DNA from: Opitutia bacterium
GTDB lineage: Bacteria > Verrucomicrobiota > Verrucomicrobiia > Opitutales > Opitutaceae
Length of the DNA stretch: 64,000 nucleotides
Direction of reading: 5' to 3'
Assembly (NCBI GenBank): GCA_016217545.1
Contig: JACRHT010000011.1
Location: 238,103-302,102 of the forward strand
Each line of letters starts with the position of its first letter. The first letter of the stretch is position 1. The notes under the pieces were generated by a model, which worked only from the letters and a program-made list of their open reading frames with translations, was not told the origin of the DNA and searched no databases. Positions 1-8,825 of the stretch are shown piece after piece. Both the position numbers and the translations under genes were made by a program.

Positions 1-1032
1 TTGGGTTGGGGCGGGTTCATCCTGCTCGCGACCCAGAGCTTCGTCTCCTCCGAGCCGTTCGACAGCAGGGCGCTCATCGAGAACATCGGCGTGGCGGCGC
101 TCGGGATGCTGATCACGCACACGTTGCGGGTGACGCTCTTGTTCTTCCGCCGCCGGCCGCTCACTTCGCGCCAGTTCGTCGCCCGCATCGTGCCCTGCTG
201 GCTCGTGGGCAGTGTGGCGTTGGGCGGGGCGATGAGCCTCCTCTCCGTGCACCTCTACAGCGCGGAGCTGGCCGCCGGCAAACTCGTCCACGACAGCGGG
301 CTCACCGACTACCTCGACATGGTGACGCGCAGCCTCTTCTTCATCGGTTTCTGGCTCAGCCTCTACTTCGGCTACCTCTTCTACAACCAGACCCGTGACA
401 ACACCGAGGAACGCCTCCGCCTCATCGGTCAGATCCGCGAGGCCGAGTTGCGCGCGCTGAAGGCGCAGCTGAATCCGCACTTCCTCTTCAATTCCCTCAA
501 CACCATCCGCGCGCTCGTCCCGCGTCACCTGCCCCAGCCGCGCCAAGCCGTCACCTCGCTCTCCGAGCTCCTGCGCGCCGCCTTGCGCCTCGGCGACCGC
601 CCCGTCGTCACGCTCGCCGAGGAACTCGAGATCGTCGACCACTACCTCGCGTTGGAGACCATGCGCCACGAACAGCGTTTCCGCAGCACCCAGCAGATCG
701 ACGTCGCCACCCTCGGCTGGCTCGTGCCCCCCTTCGCGGTCCAATCCCTCGTGGAAAACGCCGTCAACCACGGCATCGCTCAGCGCCCCGAAGGCGGCAC
801 TGTCTCCATCACCTCGCGCCGCGTCGGCAACCAGCTCGAACTCACGGTCTCGAATCCCGGTCCCTTGCGCACCACCACGCGCTCCACCGGCGTCGGCCTG
901 CAAAACCTCCGCTCCCAGCTCTCCCACCTCTACGGCCCGGTCGCGGAGCTCGACCTGATCGAGGAATCCGGCCTGGTGGTCGCGCGCCTCCGGCTCCCCT
1001 CCCCGCGTCCCGAAATCCTCCCCTCCGCATGA
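1..1032 (+). CDS. LytS/YehU-type sensor histidine kinase (5' partial)
   Basis: Membrane histidine kinase of the His_kinase (PF06580) family, which phosphorylates a LytTR-type response regulator. The frame is open to base 1, so the N-terminus, and probably further membrane segments, lie outside the window; the TTG at base 1 need not be the start. Hydrophobic stretches are visible around residues 27-50, 60-83 and 108-128. The phosphoacceptor motif LNPHFLFNSLN has its His at residue 160 of the visible part. An N-box-like ENAVNHG lies near residue 253 and a GVGLQNL glycine motif near 295. The stop overlaps the next gene as ATGA, so the two are translationally coupled. The signal sensed cannot be told. 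Confidence 0.93.
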   Translation: MGWGGFILLATQSFVSSEPFDSRALIENIGVAALGMLITHTLRVTLLFFRRRPLTSRQFVARIVPCWLVGSVALGGAMSLLSVHLYSAELAAGKLVHDSGLTDYLDMVTRSLFFIGFWLSLYFGYLFYNQTRDNTEERLRLIGQIREAELRALKAQLNPHFLFNSLNTIRALVPRHLPQPRQAVTSLSELLRAALRLGDRPVVTLAEELEIVDHYLALETMRHEQRFRSTQQIDVATLGWLVPPFAVQSLVENAVNHGIAQRPEGGTVSITSRRVGNQLELTVSNPGPLRTTTRSTGVGLQNLRSQLSHLYGPVAELDLIEESGLVVARLRLPSPRPEILPSA

Positions 1033-1757
1033 GAATCGCCCTGGTCGACGACGAACGCCTCGCCCGCGAAGAACTGCGCGGGCTCCTCTCCGATTTCCCC
1101 GACGCCGACATCGTCGGCGAGGCCGCCAACGTTCCCGAAGCGCTCCGCCTCCTCGCGGAAACCCGCCCCGACCTCGTCTTTCTCGACATCGAGATGCCCG
1201 GCGGCACCGGCTTCGACTTGCTCGCCCGCCTGCGCGCCCCGCTCCCCGAGATCATCTTCGTCACCGCCTACGACGAGCACGCCCTCCGCGCCTTCGAAGT
1301 CAACGCGCTCGCCTATCTCCTCAAACCCATCGTCCCCGCACGCCTCGAAGCCGCCTACCGGCGCGCCGCCGGCCTCACCAGCGAAACGCCCGCCCCCGCC
1401 GAAGCGCCCACCATCGCCAAGCTCCGCGAAGACGACCAGGTTCTCCTCCGCGACGAGCAGCGCTGCTGGTTCGGACCCGTCCGGCAAATCCGCCTGCTCG
1501 AAGGCAACGACAACCACACGCGCATCGCCTACGCCGACGGCGAGATCACGCTCTATCGCACGCTGGTCTCCCTCGAAGCGCGTCTCCCCGCCACGCTCTT
1601 TCTCCGCGCCAATCGCTCCCAACTCGTCAACCGCCACTGCATCCGCCGCATCGAGCCCTGGTTCAGCGGCAGCCTGAAGGCCACGCTCGACGACGGCACC
1701 GAAGTCGAGTTCTCCCGCCGCCAAGCCCAGCTCTTCCGCGAACGCCTCTCGCTCTAG
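1029..1757 (+). CDS. LytTR-family response regulator
   Basis: Two-domain DNA-binding regulator. The N-terminal receiver domain (about residues 1-115) carries the acidic pair after IALVDD and the phosphoacceptor Asp53 in FLDIEMPGG, with the conserved Lys in YLLKPI. The C-terminal LytTR domain (about 140-242) is marked by the ANRSQLVNRHCI segment and a basic end. It overlaps the upstream LytS-type kinase by 4 nt and is its evident partner. Length (242 aa) is normal for the family. The target genes are not identifiable here; the next gene is on the opposite strand. Confidence 0.95.
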   Translation: MRIALVDDERLAREELRGLLSDFPDADIVGEAANVPEALRLLAETRPDLVFLDIEMPGGTGFDLLARLRAPLPEIIFVTAYDEHALRAFEVNALAYLLKPIVPARLEAAYRRAAGLTSETPAPAEAPTIAKLREDDQVLLRDEQRCWFGPVRQIRLLEGNDNHTRIAYADGEITLYRTLVSLEARLPATLFLRANRSQLVNRHCIRRIEPWFSGSLKATLDDGTEVEFSRRQAQLFRERLSL

Positions 1758-1772
1758 AAGCCGCCGCGCCGC

Positions 1773-2357
1773 TCAACGCCCGCCGCGCAGGCATTCCTCC
1801 ACCGCTGCGATCGCCGCGGGCTCGCGCTCGGCCCAATCGCCGCGGATCCACGTGTAAGGCAGGTGCCGTCGCTCCAACGCGCCGTGCCAGACACGCCGGC
1901 ATTTCTCGCGATCCTCCGGATTGGGGAAACACCGCTGCGGATCCGGCGCGAACGGCACGTCGGTGTCGAGCAGCAGGTAGAGCGCGTAGTTGCGGCAGCG
2001 TTTCTCCGCGCCGCGCCGCACCTCGTCCGGCGTCGTCCCGTAAAGCAGGTCGCTCCACAACATCGTCGTCAGCGCGTCCGTGTCGCAGATCACCAGCGGC
2101 CGGGCACTCGCTCCAATTTGCCGTAATACGGCAAATTGCCCGGCCGCGCGCGCGACGGCCTCGTCCTCGCGCCGCCACTGCTCGCGCGCGATCGGCACCA
2201 TGTCCTCCAGCCCGAGCACGCCGCCCTGCGCGTCGCAATGTTCGCGCGCATACTCGGCCACGACCGGCGCGCCGAAATGCGCGCCGAGCTTCGCCGCGAG
2301 TTCGGTTTTGCCGGTCGACTCCGGTCCGTAGACCGCGATGCGCAACACCTCGCTCAC
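1773..2357 (-). CDS. NadR-like nicotinamide riboside kinase (P-loop ATPase)
   Basis: Predicted kinase phosphorylating nicotinamide riboside to NMN, resembling the C-terminal kinase domain of NadR. A Walker A motif GPESTGKT sits near residue 10, followed by EYAREH (typical of NadR/NRK) and a DTDALTT Walker B-like segment. It is 194 aa, with no N-terminal HTH or adenylyltransferase domain. The start chosen is GTG at 2357, which overlaps the pnuC stop in a GTGA, implying translational coupling with the transporter. Oddity: a perfect 25-bp palindrome (2114-2138) lies inside the gene and encodes an in-frame insertion (GQFAVLRQIGA) just before the conserved ICDTD strand. Confidence 0.88.
   Translation of the reverse strand: MSEVLRIAVYGPESTGKTELAAKLGAHFGAPVVAEYAREHCDAQGGVLGLEDMVPIAREQWRREDEAVARAAGQFAVLRQIGASARPLVICDTDALTTMLWSDLLYGTTPDEVRRGAEKRCRNYALYLLLDTDVPFAPDPQRCFPNPEDREKCRRVWHGALERRHLPYTWIRGDWAEREPAAIAAVEECLRGGR
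2114..2138. repeat. perfect 25-bp palindrome inside the nadR-like coding sequence
   Basis: Arms of 12 nt (CAATTTGCCGTA and its complement) surround a single central base. The repeat is AT-rich compared with the surrounding gene and is read in frame, adding about 11 residues. It looks like a mobile palindromic insertion tolerated by the protein. Confidence 0.8.
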
Positions 2358-2929
2358 GCGCGCGCCTCCTGCGGCATCGAGCGCCGCCACGCGTGCCAGC
2401 CCCACACCGCCATCGCCCAGAAAATCACATAGAGCCCGGCCGTCAGCCGCAGGTCCTTGGCCCAATACACGCCGACGGCGACCGTGTTCACCACGATCCA
2501 GCCCGCCCAGTTCTCCAGAATCTTCCGCGCCTGCAGCCATTGCGCGATGAGGCTGAACACGAGAATGAACGCGTCCCAATACGGCAGCGCCGCGTCCGTC
2601 GTGCGATGCATGAACGTCCCCCACGCCGCCGTCGCCACCGCGCCGACCGCGCACCAGCCCGCGATCGCGCCAGCGGCGAGCCGCGTCACCGGCAACTCGC
2701 TGTGCGCCGCCGTGTGCTTGCCGCGCAACCAATGCGCCCAGCCGTAGGCCTGAACGGCGAAGAAACACGCCTGCAGGATCGCATCCGAGTAGAGCTTGGC
2801 GTCGAAAAACACCCAGCCGTAGACCGCGACCTGCACCAGCCCGACCGGCCAGCCCCAGATATTCTCGCGGATCATCAGCCACACGCCGATGACGCCGAGC
2901 ACGGTGCCGAGGATTTCCCAAACGCTCAT
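2354..2929 (-). CDS. pnuC: PnuC-family nicotinamide riboside/nucleoside transporter
   Basis: Inner-membrane facilitator for nicotinamide riboside or related pyridine nucleosides (191 aa). The protein is mostly hydrophobic with about six or seven predicted membrane helices. It shows the PnuC pattern: an early GxIGVWLMIRENIWGWPVG segment and later WxxNxxxVxVYWAKDLRLTAGLY. It is followed on the same strand by a P-loop kinase whose start overlaps this stop, the classic transport-plus-trapping arrangement in which the kinase phosphorylates the imported riboside. Substrate is inferred from family and neighbour. Confidence 0.92.
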   Translation of the reverse strand: MSVWEILGTVLGVIGVWLMIRENIWGWPVGLVQVAVYGWVFFDAKLYSDAILQACFFAVQAYGWAHWLRGKHTAAHSELPVTRLAAGAIAGWCAVGAVATAAWGTFMHRTTDAALPYWDAFILVFSLIAQWLQARKILENWAGWIVVNTVAVGVYWAKDLRLTAGLYVIFWAMAVWGWHAWRRSMPQEARA

Positions 2930-2977
2930 GCGCGCACGGTGGCGGCGGGCCGGCGGGTTGTCCAGAGCCGCGCGCGG

Positions 2978-3781
2978 CTACTTCTTGGTCGCTGCGAGAA
3001 ACGCCTCCATCGCCTCGCGCGTGATAACGTGCGCGGCCGCGCAGCGCGGGCATTGCACGTGGATCGACTCCTGTTCGCCGAAGAGTTCCTCGAGCCCGCC
3101 GCGCACGGCCGGCGCCAGCGCGCCCATGATTTTCTGCTGCGTGCAACCGCAGTGCCAGCGATACGCCCGGCGCTCGATGCGCGAGACCGTCTCGGTCTGC
3201 GCCAACGTCTTCACGGCCGCCGTGTCGACCTGCTTGAGCCACGCCTCGTCGCAATCCGGGTGCGAGACCAGCATCGCGAACTGGTCCTCGCCGAGGTCGA
3301 AGTAGCGCGCGATGCGTTGCTCGCTCGTCGCGTAGTAGTGCTCCGCCGCCTGAAACAGGTCTGCGCCCTCGAAGTTCACGACGCTGCGCCGCTTCTCCGC
3401 GCCACGCCGCGGCATCAGGTCGGAATAGAAAACGTTCTTCTCCGCCTCGCGGACATTCTCCGTGAAAATGCGGCCCGCCACGGTGCAGTCCTCATTGTCG
3501 CCGGTGAGAAACAGATTCAGCCGCGGATCCTGCAACCCGATCGTCCACGCCAGATGCTCGAAGCGCGGCCGCGACGCGCAATGCAGCGCGAAGGCCGCCA
3601 GCGCCTGCTTGAACCGCCGATCGTGCTCCGGCGCGGGCTTCAGGTGGTTGTCCGCGAGGTGCAGGTAGTAATCCACGAACAGCGGGCTCAAGTCGCCGCG
3701 CGTGATCAGCACATTGCGATGCCGCACGAACTCGGTGATGATTTCAGCGCCGTTGACCGGCTCGGGTGTGGATTCGGACAT
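2978..3781 (-). CDS. hslO: Hsp33 family redox chaperone-like protein
   Basis: Resembles Hsp33, the cytosolic holdase chaperone activated by oxidation of a zinc-bound cysteine cluster. The 267-aa length fits. The C-terminus carries the expected four cysteines as CGC (around residue 212) and CPRC (around residue 244), followed by a terminal helix EAMEAFLAA. The N-terminal body is divergent, for example EFVRHRNVLITRGDLSP in place of the usual start, so the symbol is assigned on the cysteine layout and overall length. It stands alone on the minus strand between pnuC and a divergent gene. Confidence 0.82.
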   Translation of the reverse strand: MSESTPEPVNGAEIITEFVRHRNVLITRGDLSPLFVDYYLHLADNHLKPAPEHDRRFKQALAAFALHCASRPRFEHLAWTIGLQDPRLNLFLTGDNEDCTVAGRIFTENVREAEKNVFYSDLMPRRGAEKRRSVVNFEGADLFQAAEHYYATSEQRIARYFDLGEDQFAMLVSHPDCDEAWLKQVDTAAVKTLAQTETVSRIERRAYRWHCGCTQQKIMGALAPAVRGGLEELFGEQESIHVQCPRCAAAHVITREAMEAFLAATKK

Positions 3782-3865
3782 GCCGCGGAGTGTAACCGTC
3801 GCGCCATAAAGGCAAGTGGTCGAATTTTCGGTAACTTCGCCGGCCCTTCGAATGTTATAGGCCGC

Positions 3866-4735
3866 ATGCTCCGCGCGCTCGCCCTTCTCCTCGTCACGAC
3901 CTCATCGCTGCTCGCCGCTCCGGTGGGCGGCCCCCGCCTGCCGGGCGATGATGCCCCGAAGCCGCAGCTCCTGCTGCTCGGCAGCTTTCACTTCAAGGAC
4001 GCCGGCCTCGACGGCTACAAGCCGAAGCACTCGTTCGGCGCGCTCGCTCCGGCTCGACAAAAGGAAATCGCCGACGTGGTCGCGCGCCTCGCCGCCTTTC
4101 GCCCCACTCACGTCGCGCTCGAGATCGGCGCCGAAGACAGCGCGTCGATCAACGACCGCTACACGAAGTTCCTCGCCGGCGAGTTCTCCATCGCCGATCG
4201 CGAGAACGAAATCTACCAGCTCGGCTTTCGTCTCGGCCAGGCCGCCGGACTCAAGCAGCTCGACTGCGTCGACGCCCAGGGCCGCGCCTACGCCGAACTC
4301 CCGGAGAAGATCGAGGACTTCCGCGCCTACGCCGCGCGCCACGGCGAGGAGGCGTTGTTCGATTCGCCCTGGGAAAAGAAATTCGCCGCGCTCTACGCCG
4401 CCGACGACGAGGCCAAGACGCAAAGACCCCTGCGCGAGACGCTCCTCTATCAAAACTCCGAATCCCGCCTCATGCTCGGACACGGGCACTACCTCACCGG
4501 CATGTTCCGCGCCGGCGCGGGCGACAACTACTGGGGCGCCGACAACCTCGTCGCCTACTGGTATGGCCGGAATCTCCGCATCTTCGCCAACCTCCTGAAA
4601 CTCGCCGCCCGCCCCGAAGACCGCATCGTCCTCATCATCGGCGCGGGTCACGTGCCGATCCTCCGGCACGCCGCGCTCGCCTCACCCGAAGTGGAGCTCG
4701 TCGAGGTGAGCGCCGTCCTCGGCGAGCAGCGCTGA
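3866..4735 (+). CDS. secreted DUF5694-like protein
   Basis: 289-aa protein starting at ATG 3866 with a signal peptide (MLRALALLLVTTSSLLAAP). The body resembles DUF5694/TraB-like proteins: an early LLLGSFHFKDAG strand with a His, a VALEIGAED segment, a central YQLGFRLG helix, and a late IIGAGHVPIL containing a conserved His. These His and Glu positions suggest a metal-binding or hydrolytic site, but no activity is established. Its 3' end overlaps the convergent nuclease-like gene by 54 bp. Confidence 0.85.
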   Translation: MLRALALLLVTTSSLLAAPVGGPRLPGDDAPKPQLLLLGSFHFKDAGLDGYKPKHSFGALAPARQKEIADVVARLAAFRPTHVALEIGAEDSASINDRYTKFLAGEFSIADRENEIYQLGFRLGQAAGLKQLDCVDAQGRAYAELPEKIEDFRAYAARHGEEALFDSPWEKKFAALYAADDEAKTQRPLRETLLYQNSESRLMLGHGHYLTGMFRAGAGDNYWGADNLVAYWYGRNLRIFANLLKLAARPEDRIVLIIGAGHVPILRHAALASPEVELVEVSAVLGEQR

Positions 4736-5389
4736 TTCGCGTCCCTCGGCCCGCGCCAGCACGCGCTCCAAGCACCGCCGCAAAGCCGCGCGCTGCGCCG
4801 GCGCCGCCTCGAGCCGCTCCGCCGGTCGCCGCACAACCAAGGCGTCGCCCGCGCGCACGAGCAGTCCCCAACGCGGCGGCACCTCGGCCTCGGCAAAAAT
4901 ATCCGGCTCCACCACGAGCCACAGGAAGTCCGCGCAACGATAGCGCGTCATCCGCGAGAACTTCGTGCCCTCGCGCACGCGGCGTTGCAGCGTCACCAGC
5001 TCGCGCCGCACGCGCGCGTAGGTGCGGTGCTCGACGCGGCTGAAGTCGCACGTGTCGAACTCCGGCCACAGCGCATCGCCTTGCCGGCACTCCGGCCGGT
5101 GCACCGCGAGCATCGCCTCGAGCGCCGCCCGCCGCTCCTCGAGCGCGACGGCGGCCGTGCGCGTGTGCGTCTCGTCATGCGCGTCCTTCAACAGGTCCGG
5201 GCGCGACTGCTTGCACTCGAACACCGCCACGCCGCCTGCGTCCGCCGACTCCAGCGCCGCCACGTCCGCGCGGAAGCCGCTGCGCGGCACGCGCACCTCG
5301 CATGCCGCCTGCGCGAAACCGTTCGCCCGCGCCCAGGCGAGCGTGAGGATTTTCAGGCGGGCGTGGGATTCCGTTTCTCCGCGAGACAC
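4682..5389 (-). CDS. MmcB-like PD-(D/E)XK nuclease-fold protein
   Basis: 235-aa cytosolic protein. Residues about 35-65 show the PD-(D/E)XK signature RADVAAL...VAVFECKQSRPDLL, with catalytic Asp and E-x-K, as in MmcB/DUF2161-like DNA-repair nucleases. An N-terminal Glu (GETESHARLK) may complete the site. The rest is Arg-rich and helical with no second recognised domain. It overlaps the 3' end of the convergent DUF5694-like gene. Role in DNA repair is inferred from fold alone. Confidence 0.75.
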   Translation of the reverse strand: MSRGETESHARLKILTLAWARANGFAQAACEVRVPRSGFRADVAALESADAGGVAVFECKQSRPDLLKDAHDETHTRTAAVALEERRAALEAMLAVHRPECRQGDALWPEFDTCDFSRVEHRTYARVRRELVTLQRRVREGTKFSRMTRYRCADFLWLVVEPDIFAEAEVPPRWGLLVRAGDALVVRRPAERLEAAPAQRAALRRCLERVLARAEGRESALLAEDGAHLDELHFG

Positions 5390-5444
5390 GGGGCGCTTTG
5401 TAGGAGCGCACGGCGACCGCCGGAAGCCAAATTCCGCCGCGCGT

Positions 5445-7472
5445 CTACCGCGCGGGAAAACGCTTCGCGAGGAACTCGTCGAGGGCTTGGTAGATCTTCA
5501 CGCGGGCATCCTCATCCTCGATGCCGTGGCCTTCCCGCTCCGGCGCGTAGCGCACGAAGTCCTTTTTCGCCGCCCGCAGGGCGCGCACGAAATCGGCCGA
5601 CTGCGCGTAGGGAATGAGCGGATCGTTGTCGCCGTAGACGATGAACATCGGGGCGCGAATCCGTCCGACGTCGTAGAGCGGCGAGACGGCATCGAGGGCG
5701 GCCTTGTCCTTCTCGGGATCGCCGACTCGGCGCGACCACAAGGTGAACGCGTAGGCGAACCGGGGATCGTCGCGAAAATAGGCGATCTGCCGCGCCATGT
5801 CGGACGGACCGAACATCGACACGCCGACCTTGAAGAGTTCGGGCTCCCGCGTCAGCGCGCGGAACACGGCGTAGCCGCCATAGCTCGCGCCCATGATTCC
5901 CAATCGAGCCGGATCGGCAACGCCGCGCGCCATGGCCCACTGCGCGGCGTCCGTGAGATCGTCCTGCATCTTGTGGCCGTATTCGCCGACGGCGAGTTCG
6001 TCGAACGCGTGGCCGTAACCGCCCGAGCCGCGGTAGTTCACCTGCAACACCGCGTAGCCGCGAGTCGCGAGGAACTGGACCTCGGGATTGAATTCGAAGT
6101 GGTCGCGGATGCCGTGGGGCCCGCCGTGCACCAGCAGGAAGAACGGCAGCTTCTTCGTGCTGTCGGCGCCGGGCGGGAGCGTGAGATAACCGGCGAGCTT
6201 CACGCCATCGCGCGCTTGGATCGTGACCGGCTGGCTTTCCGCCAGCTTCCAATCGTTCAGCCAGGGACCGCGATAAAACACCGCGGTGAGATCGCCGGTT
6301 TGCTGGTCGAAGAGATAGTAGCGACCGGGCTCGCGAGTCGACTTACTCTCGATCAGCAGGCGCCGACGCGAGCGATCCCAGGAACTGACGACGTTCACGA
6401 ATTCTCCCAACGCGTCGTCGATCACGGGCTGCAGTTTCGCGAAGCCCGCGTCGAAGTAGTGCACCTTCGTGCGCCCATCGGGCACGAGCATCGCATGCAG
6501 GCCCGCGTCCAGGGGCGAGCTGATCGAATCGCCGAGATCGACGGCCGCGTTCTCGAACACCGGCCCGGAAATCGCACGCGTCGCGCGGTCGTAGCGCCAG
6601 ACCGCCGCGCGATCGCCGCCTTGCCGCGCGCGGAATAGAAACGACGTCCCGCCGTCCTCCACTCCGATGAGCGCGAACGCCTCGGTGAGGCGGGCCCGGA
6701 TATCCAAGATGAGCTCCGGCTTGCCGTCGTCGTCGATCCAGTAGACGTGCAGCTGCGGCATCTGCGCGCGGTCTTTCCAGCGGAAACTCTCGTCGAACGC
6801 CGCGCGATCGAGGCTCAACGCCACACGCGGCTTGCCGCGCCGATCGCAGAGCCAGTTGAACGTCATCTCGGGATCGGGCACCACGGTGGTGATCTGGCCG
6901 GTGCGCGTGTTCACGCGGTAAAGCCCGACCTCGCGATGCCGATCCTTGCGCCAGTAGGAAAGGCGGTCGGGCGAGAAATCCAGGGCGAGCGTCTGAGCCA
7001 TCAGCACCTCGTCCGGCTGATCGATCAACGGATGCACCACCTGCGCGCCCACGAGCAACCACGCCGGCTCGAGCCGCTCGAGGCGCCCCGGCGGCGCCTG
7101 GATTTGCACGCGGTCGGAGCCGTCGGCGTTGAGAGCCATGAGCGCGGGGCCGTTGTCCCAGTAGCGCACGAGCAAGCGCTCGTCGCCGACCCAGTCGAAA
7201 TTGCGCATCCACGCCGACGGATCGTTCACGAGGATTTTGGTCTTCTTCGTTTCGAGATCGAACACGCCCAGAATCGTGCGGCGGTCGTGCTTCTCGTGCT
7301 CGTAGGGAATGATGCTGGCGAGGTAGCGGCCGTTCGGGGACAGCTTCATCTCGTTGTGCCGGTAGAGGCGGAACAGCTGCTCCGCCGGCACCGGTGCCAT
7401 TTTCTTCTCGGCGGCCTGCGCGCAGCCCCACGCGCCAGCAACCGCCACCAAGGCAATCAGGATTCGCTTCAT
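5445..7472 (-). CDS. secreted S9-family prolyl oligopeptidase
   Basis: 675-aa exported serine peptidase of the prolyl oligopeptidase/acylaminoacyl peptidase family. A signal peptide (MKRILIALVAVAGAWGCAQA) is followed by a beta-propeller-like region (about 40-400, repeated WD/YVTN-like blades) and a C-terminal alpha/beta-hydrolase domain. The nucleophile is in GASYGGYA; the acid is in YGDNDPL and the His in EREGHGIEDE. The start is ATG 7472. It sits downstream of a glycosyltransferase on the same strand with a 74-bp gap. Likely role is extracytoplasmic oligopeptide degradation. Confidence 0.95.
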   Translation of the reverse strand: MKRILIALVAVAGAWGCAQAAEKKMAPVPAEQLFRLYRHNEMKLSPNGRYLASIIPYEHEKHDRRTILGVFDLETKKTKILVNDPSAWMRNFDWVGDERLLVRYWDNGPALMALNADGSDRVQIQAPPGRLERLEPAWLLVGAQVVHPLIDQPDEVLMAQTLALDFSPDRLSYWRKDRHREVGLYRVNTRTGQITTVVPDPEMTFNWLCDRRGKPRVALSLDRAAFDESFRWKDRAQMPQLHVYWIDDDGKPELILDIRARLTEAFALIGVEDGGTSFLFRARQGGDRAAVWRYDRATRAISGPVFENAAVDLGDSISSPLDAGLHAMLVPDGRTKVHYFDAGFAKLQPVIDDALGEFVNVVSSWDRSRRRLLIESKSTREPGRYYLFDQQTGDLTAVFYRGPWLNDWKLAESQPVTIQARDGVKLAGYLTLPPGADSTKKLPFFLLVHGGPHGIRDHFEFNPEVQFLATRGYAVLQVNYRGSGGYGHAFDELAVGEYGHKMQDDLTDAAQWAMARGVADPARLGIMGASYGGYAVFRALTREPELFKVGVSMFGPSDMARQIAYFRDDPRFAYAFTLWSRRVGDPEKDKAALDAVSPLYDVGRIRAPMFIVYGDNDPLIPYAQSADFVRALRAAKKDFVRYAPEREGHGIEDEDARVKIYQALDEFLAKRFPAR

Positions 7473-7546
7473 CAGGAATGTGTGGCTCCTGAAAAAAGAG
7501 ATTCGCGCAAAACCACGCAAGCGCCCATGCGCCGGCCACGCCCACC

Positions 7547-8557
7547 TCAAGCGCACATCAGGAAATCGCGACCTTCGTGCCGGCCGGTGGCGGTCAACTG
7601 CGTGCGGATGTAGTCGCGCGCGCCGCGCGTGCCGACGTAGCCGAGCACGAAATTCTGTTCGCGCGGCGGCAGATCGGCCGGCGCGATGACGGGCACGCCG
7701 CCCACCTTCTTGCCGGTCTTCTTCGCATCGATGTCGATGTAGCCGGCAATCTTCACGCCGTGCTCCGCGAGGTGCGCGGCCCGCTGCCGCGTCGGTCGGC
7801 CCGCGCCCCAAATCCAGATCGTGCGCGGCAGCTCGATCTCGCGCTTCAACCATTCCGCGAGCCAGAACGCCTTGAGTTTGTAGAACGCCTCCGGCGAGTA
7901 ACGCGGGTCGGTGCGCGACGCGCGCTCCGGCAAATCGTGCCACGTGAGCAGCGTGTCGGGCAGCTTCGCCATCCTCACGTTCACGTCCATCCAGCGCAGC
8001 CACAGCTCGTAATCTTCCGGAAAATCGCCGTCGCGGTAGTTGCCGTGGTCGTCGACCAGATGCCGGCGAAACATCACGCTCGGATGCGCGAAGGGCGACT
8101 CGACGAAACGGTTCAGCGTGATCTCCTCGCTCGTGAGCAGCGAGTTTACCCACTCGACGTGCAGCGCGTAACCGGCCGCCTTCACGGGATCGCCGCCAAA
8201 CTCGACGCACGAGCCAACGACGCCGACATCGGGATTGGTCTGGAGAAAAGCGACCTGTTTCGCCAGCCGCTCGGGCAGCATCTCGTCGTCGGCATCCATG
8301 CGCGCGATGAACTCGCCCGCCGCGGCCGCGATGCCGGCGTTCAACGCGCCCGCGATGCCGGCCTTGGTGCGCAGCACGCGGATGCGCGGGTCGAGCTGCG
8401 CCATTTCGATCAGAATGAAGCGCGTGGCGTCCTTCGAGCCGTCGTCGAGCGCGACGAGTTCCCAATCGCGGAAGGTCTGACCTTGGATGCTCGCCACCGC
8501 GCGCGCCACCGTGGCGGCGGCGTTGCGAGCGGGCATCACGACTGAGACGAGGGGCAT
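7547..8557 (-). CDS. family 2 glycosyltransferase
   Basis: 336-aa GT-A glycosyltransferase. The N-terminal half (about 1-210) has VSVVMPARNAAATVARAVAS, a LDDGSKD motif and the catalytic metal-binding MDADDEM, plus the downstream PEDYELWLR of GT2 enzymes. The C-terminal 100 residues are different: a Rossmann-like IWIWGAGRPTRQRA glycine loop and GYIDID, reminiscent of a nucleotide-sugar-binding/sugar-modifying accessory fold. Acceptor and donor are unknown; envelope polysaccharide or protein glycosylation is likely. Confidence 0.92.
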   Translation of the reverse strand: MPLVSVVMPARNAAATVARAVASIQGQTFRDWELVALDDGSKDATRFILIEMAQLDPRIRVLRTKAGIAGALNAGIAAAAGEFIARMDADDEMLPERLAKQVAFLQTNPDVGVVGSCVEFGGDPVKAAGYALHVEWVNSLLTSEEITLNRFVESPFAHPSVMFRRHLVDDHGNYRDGDFPEDYELWLRWMDVNVRMAKLPDTLLTWHDLPERASRTDPRYSPEAFYKLKAFWLAEWLKREIELPRTIWIWGAGRPTRQRAAHLAEHGVKIAGYIDIDAKKTGKKVGGVPVIAPADLPPREQNFVLGYVGTRGARDYIRTQLTATGRHEGRDFLMCA

Positions 8558-8673
8558 GGCGCGAAGTTAGATAATTTGCCGCACCAAGCGCCAGCTTTCA
8601 CGCGTAAGCCGAAAGGAGGAAGCAGCGGCAACGCGGTCGGAATCACCCCGGCGGCCGGAACCATCGCCGCGAA

Positions 8674-8748
8674 GGTGGAGCGCGTTGACCCCAACGCGCT
8701 CATGAATTCTCGCTCGCGAACAGCGCGTTGAGGTCAACGCGCTCCACC
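8674..8748. repeat. REP-like nested palindrome, copy 1
   Basis: Two 27-nt arms (8674-8700 and 8722-8748) are inverted copies with a single mismatch, separated by 21 nt. Each arm is itself a hairpin built on AGCGCGTTGA and its complement. A second member of the family lies at 37598-37654. The 268-bp gap between the glycosyltransferase and msrA holds this element and a 16-nt motif (8775-8790) shared with 40592-40607; nothing else is seen. Confidence 0.85.
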
Positions 8749-8825
8749 GCGATTGCCCGACTCCGGCCTCGGGCGGGCGTGGCGATCCAGTTGGAACGGC
8801 GAAATTGGCGCGCCGTGCCGGACCA

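Noticed and set aside
930..1724. Long minus-strand reading frame opposite the LytTR regulator
   Set aside because: Low-complexity Gly/Ala/Arg-rich translation mirroring a real gene; typical shadow frame in GC-rich DNA.
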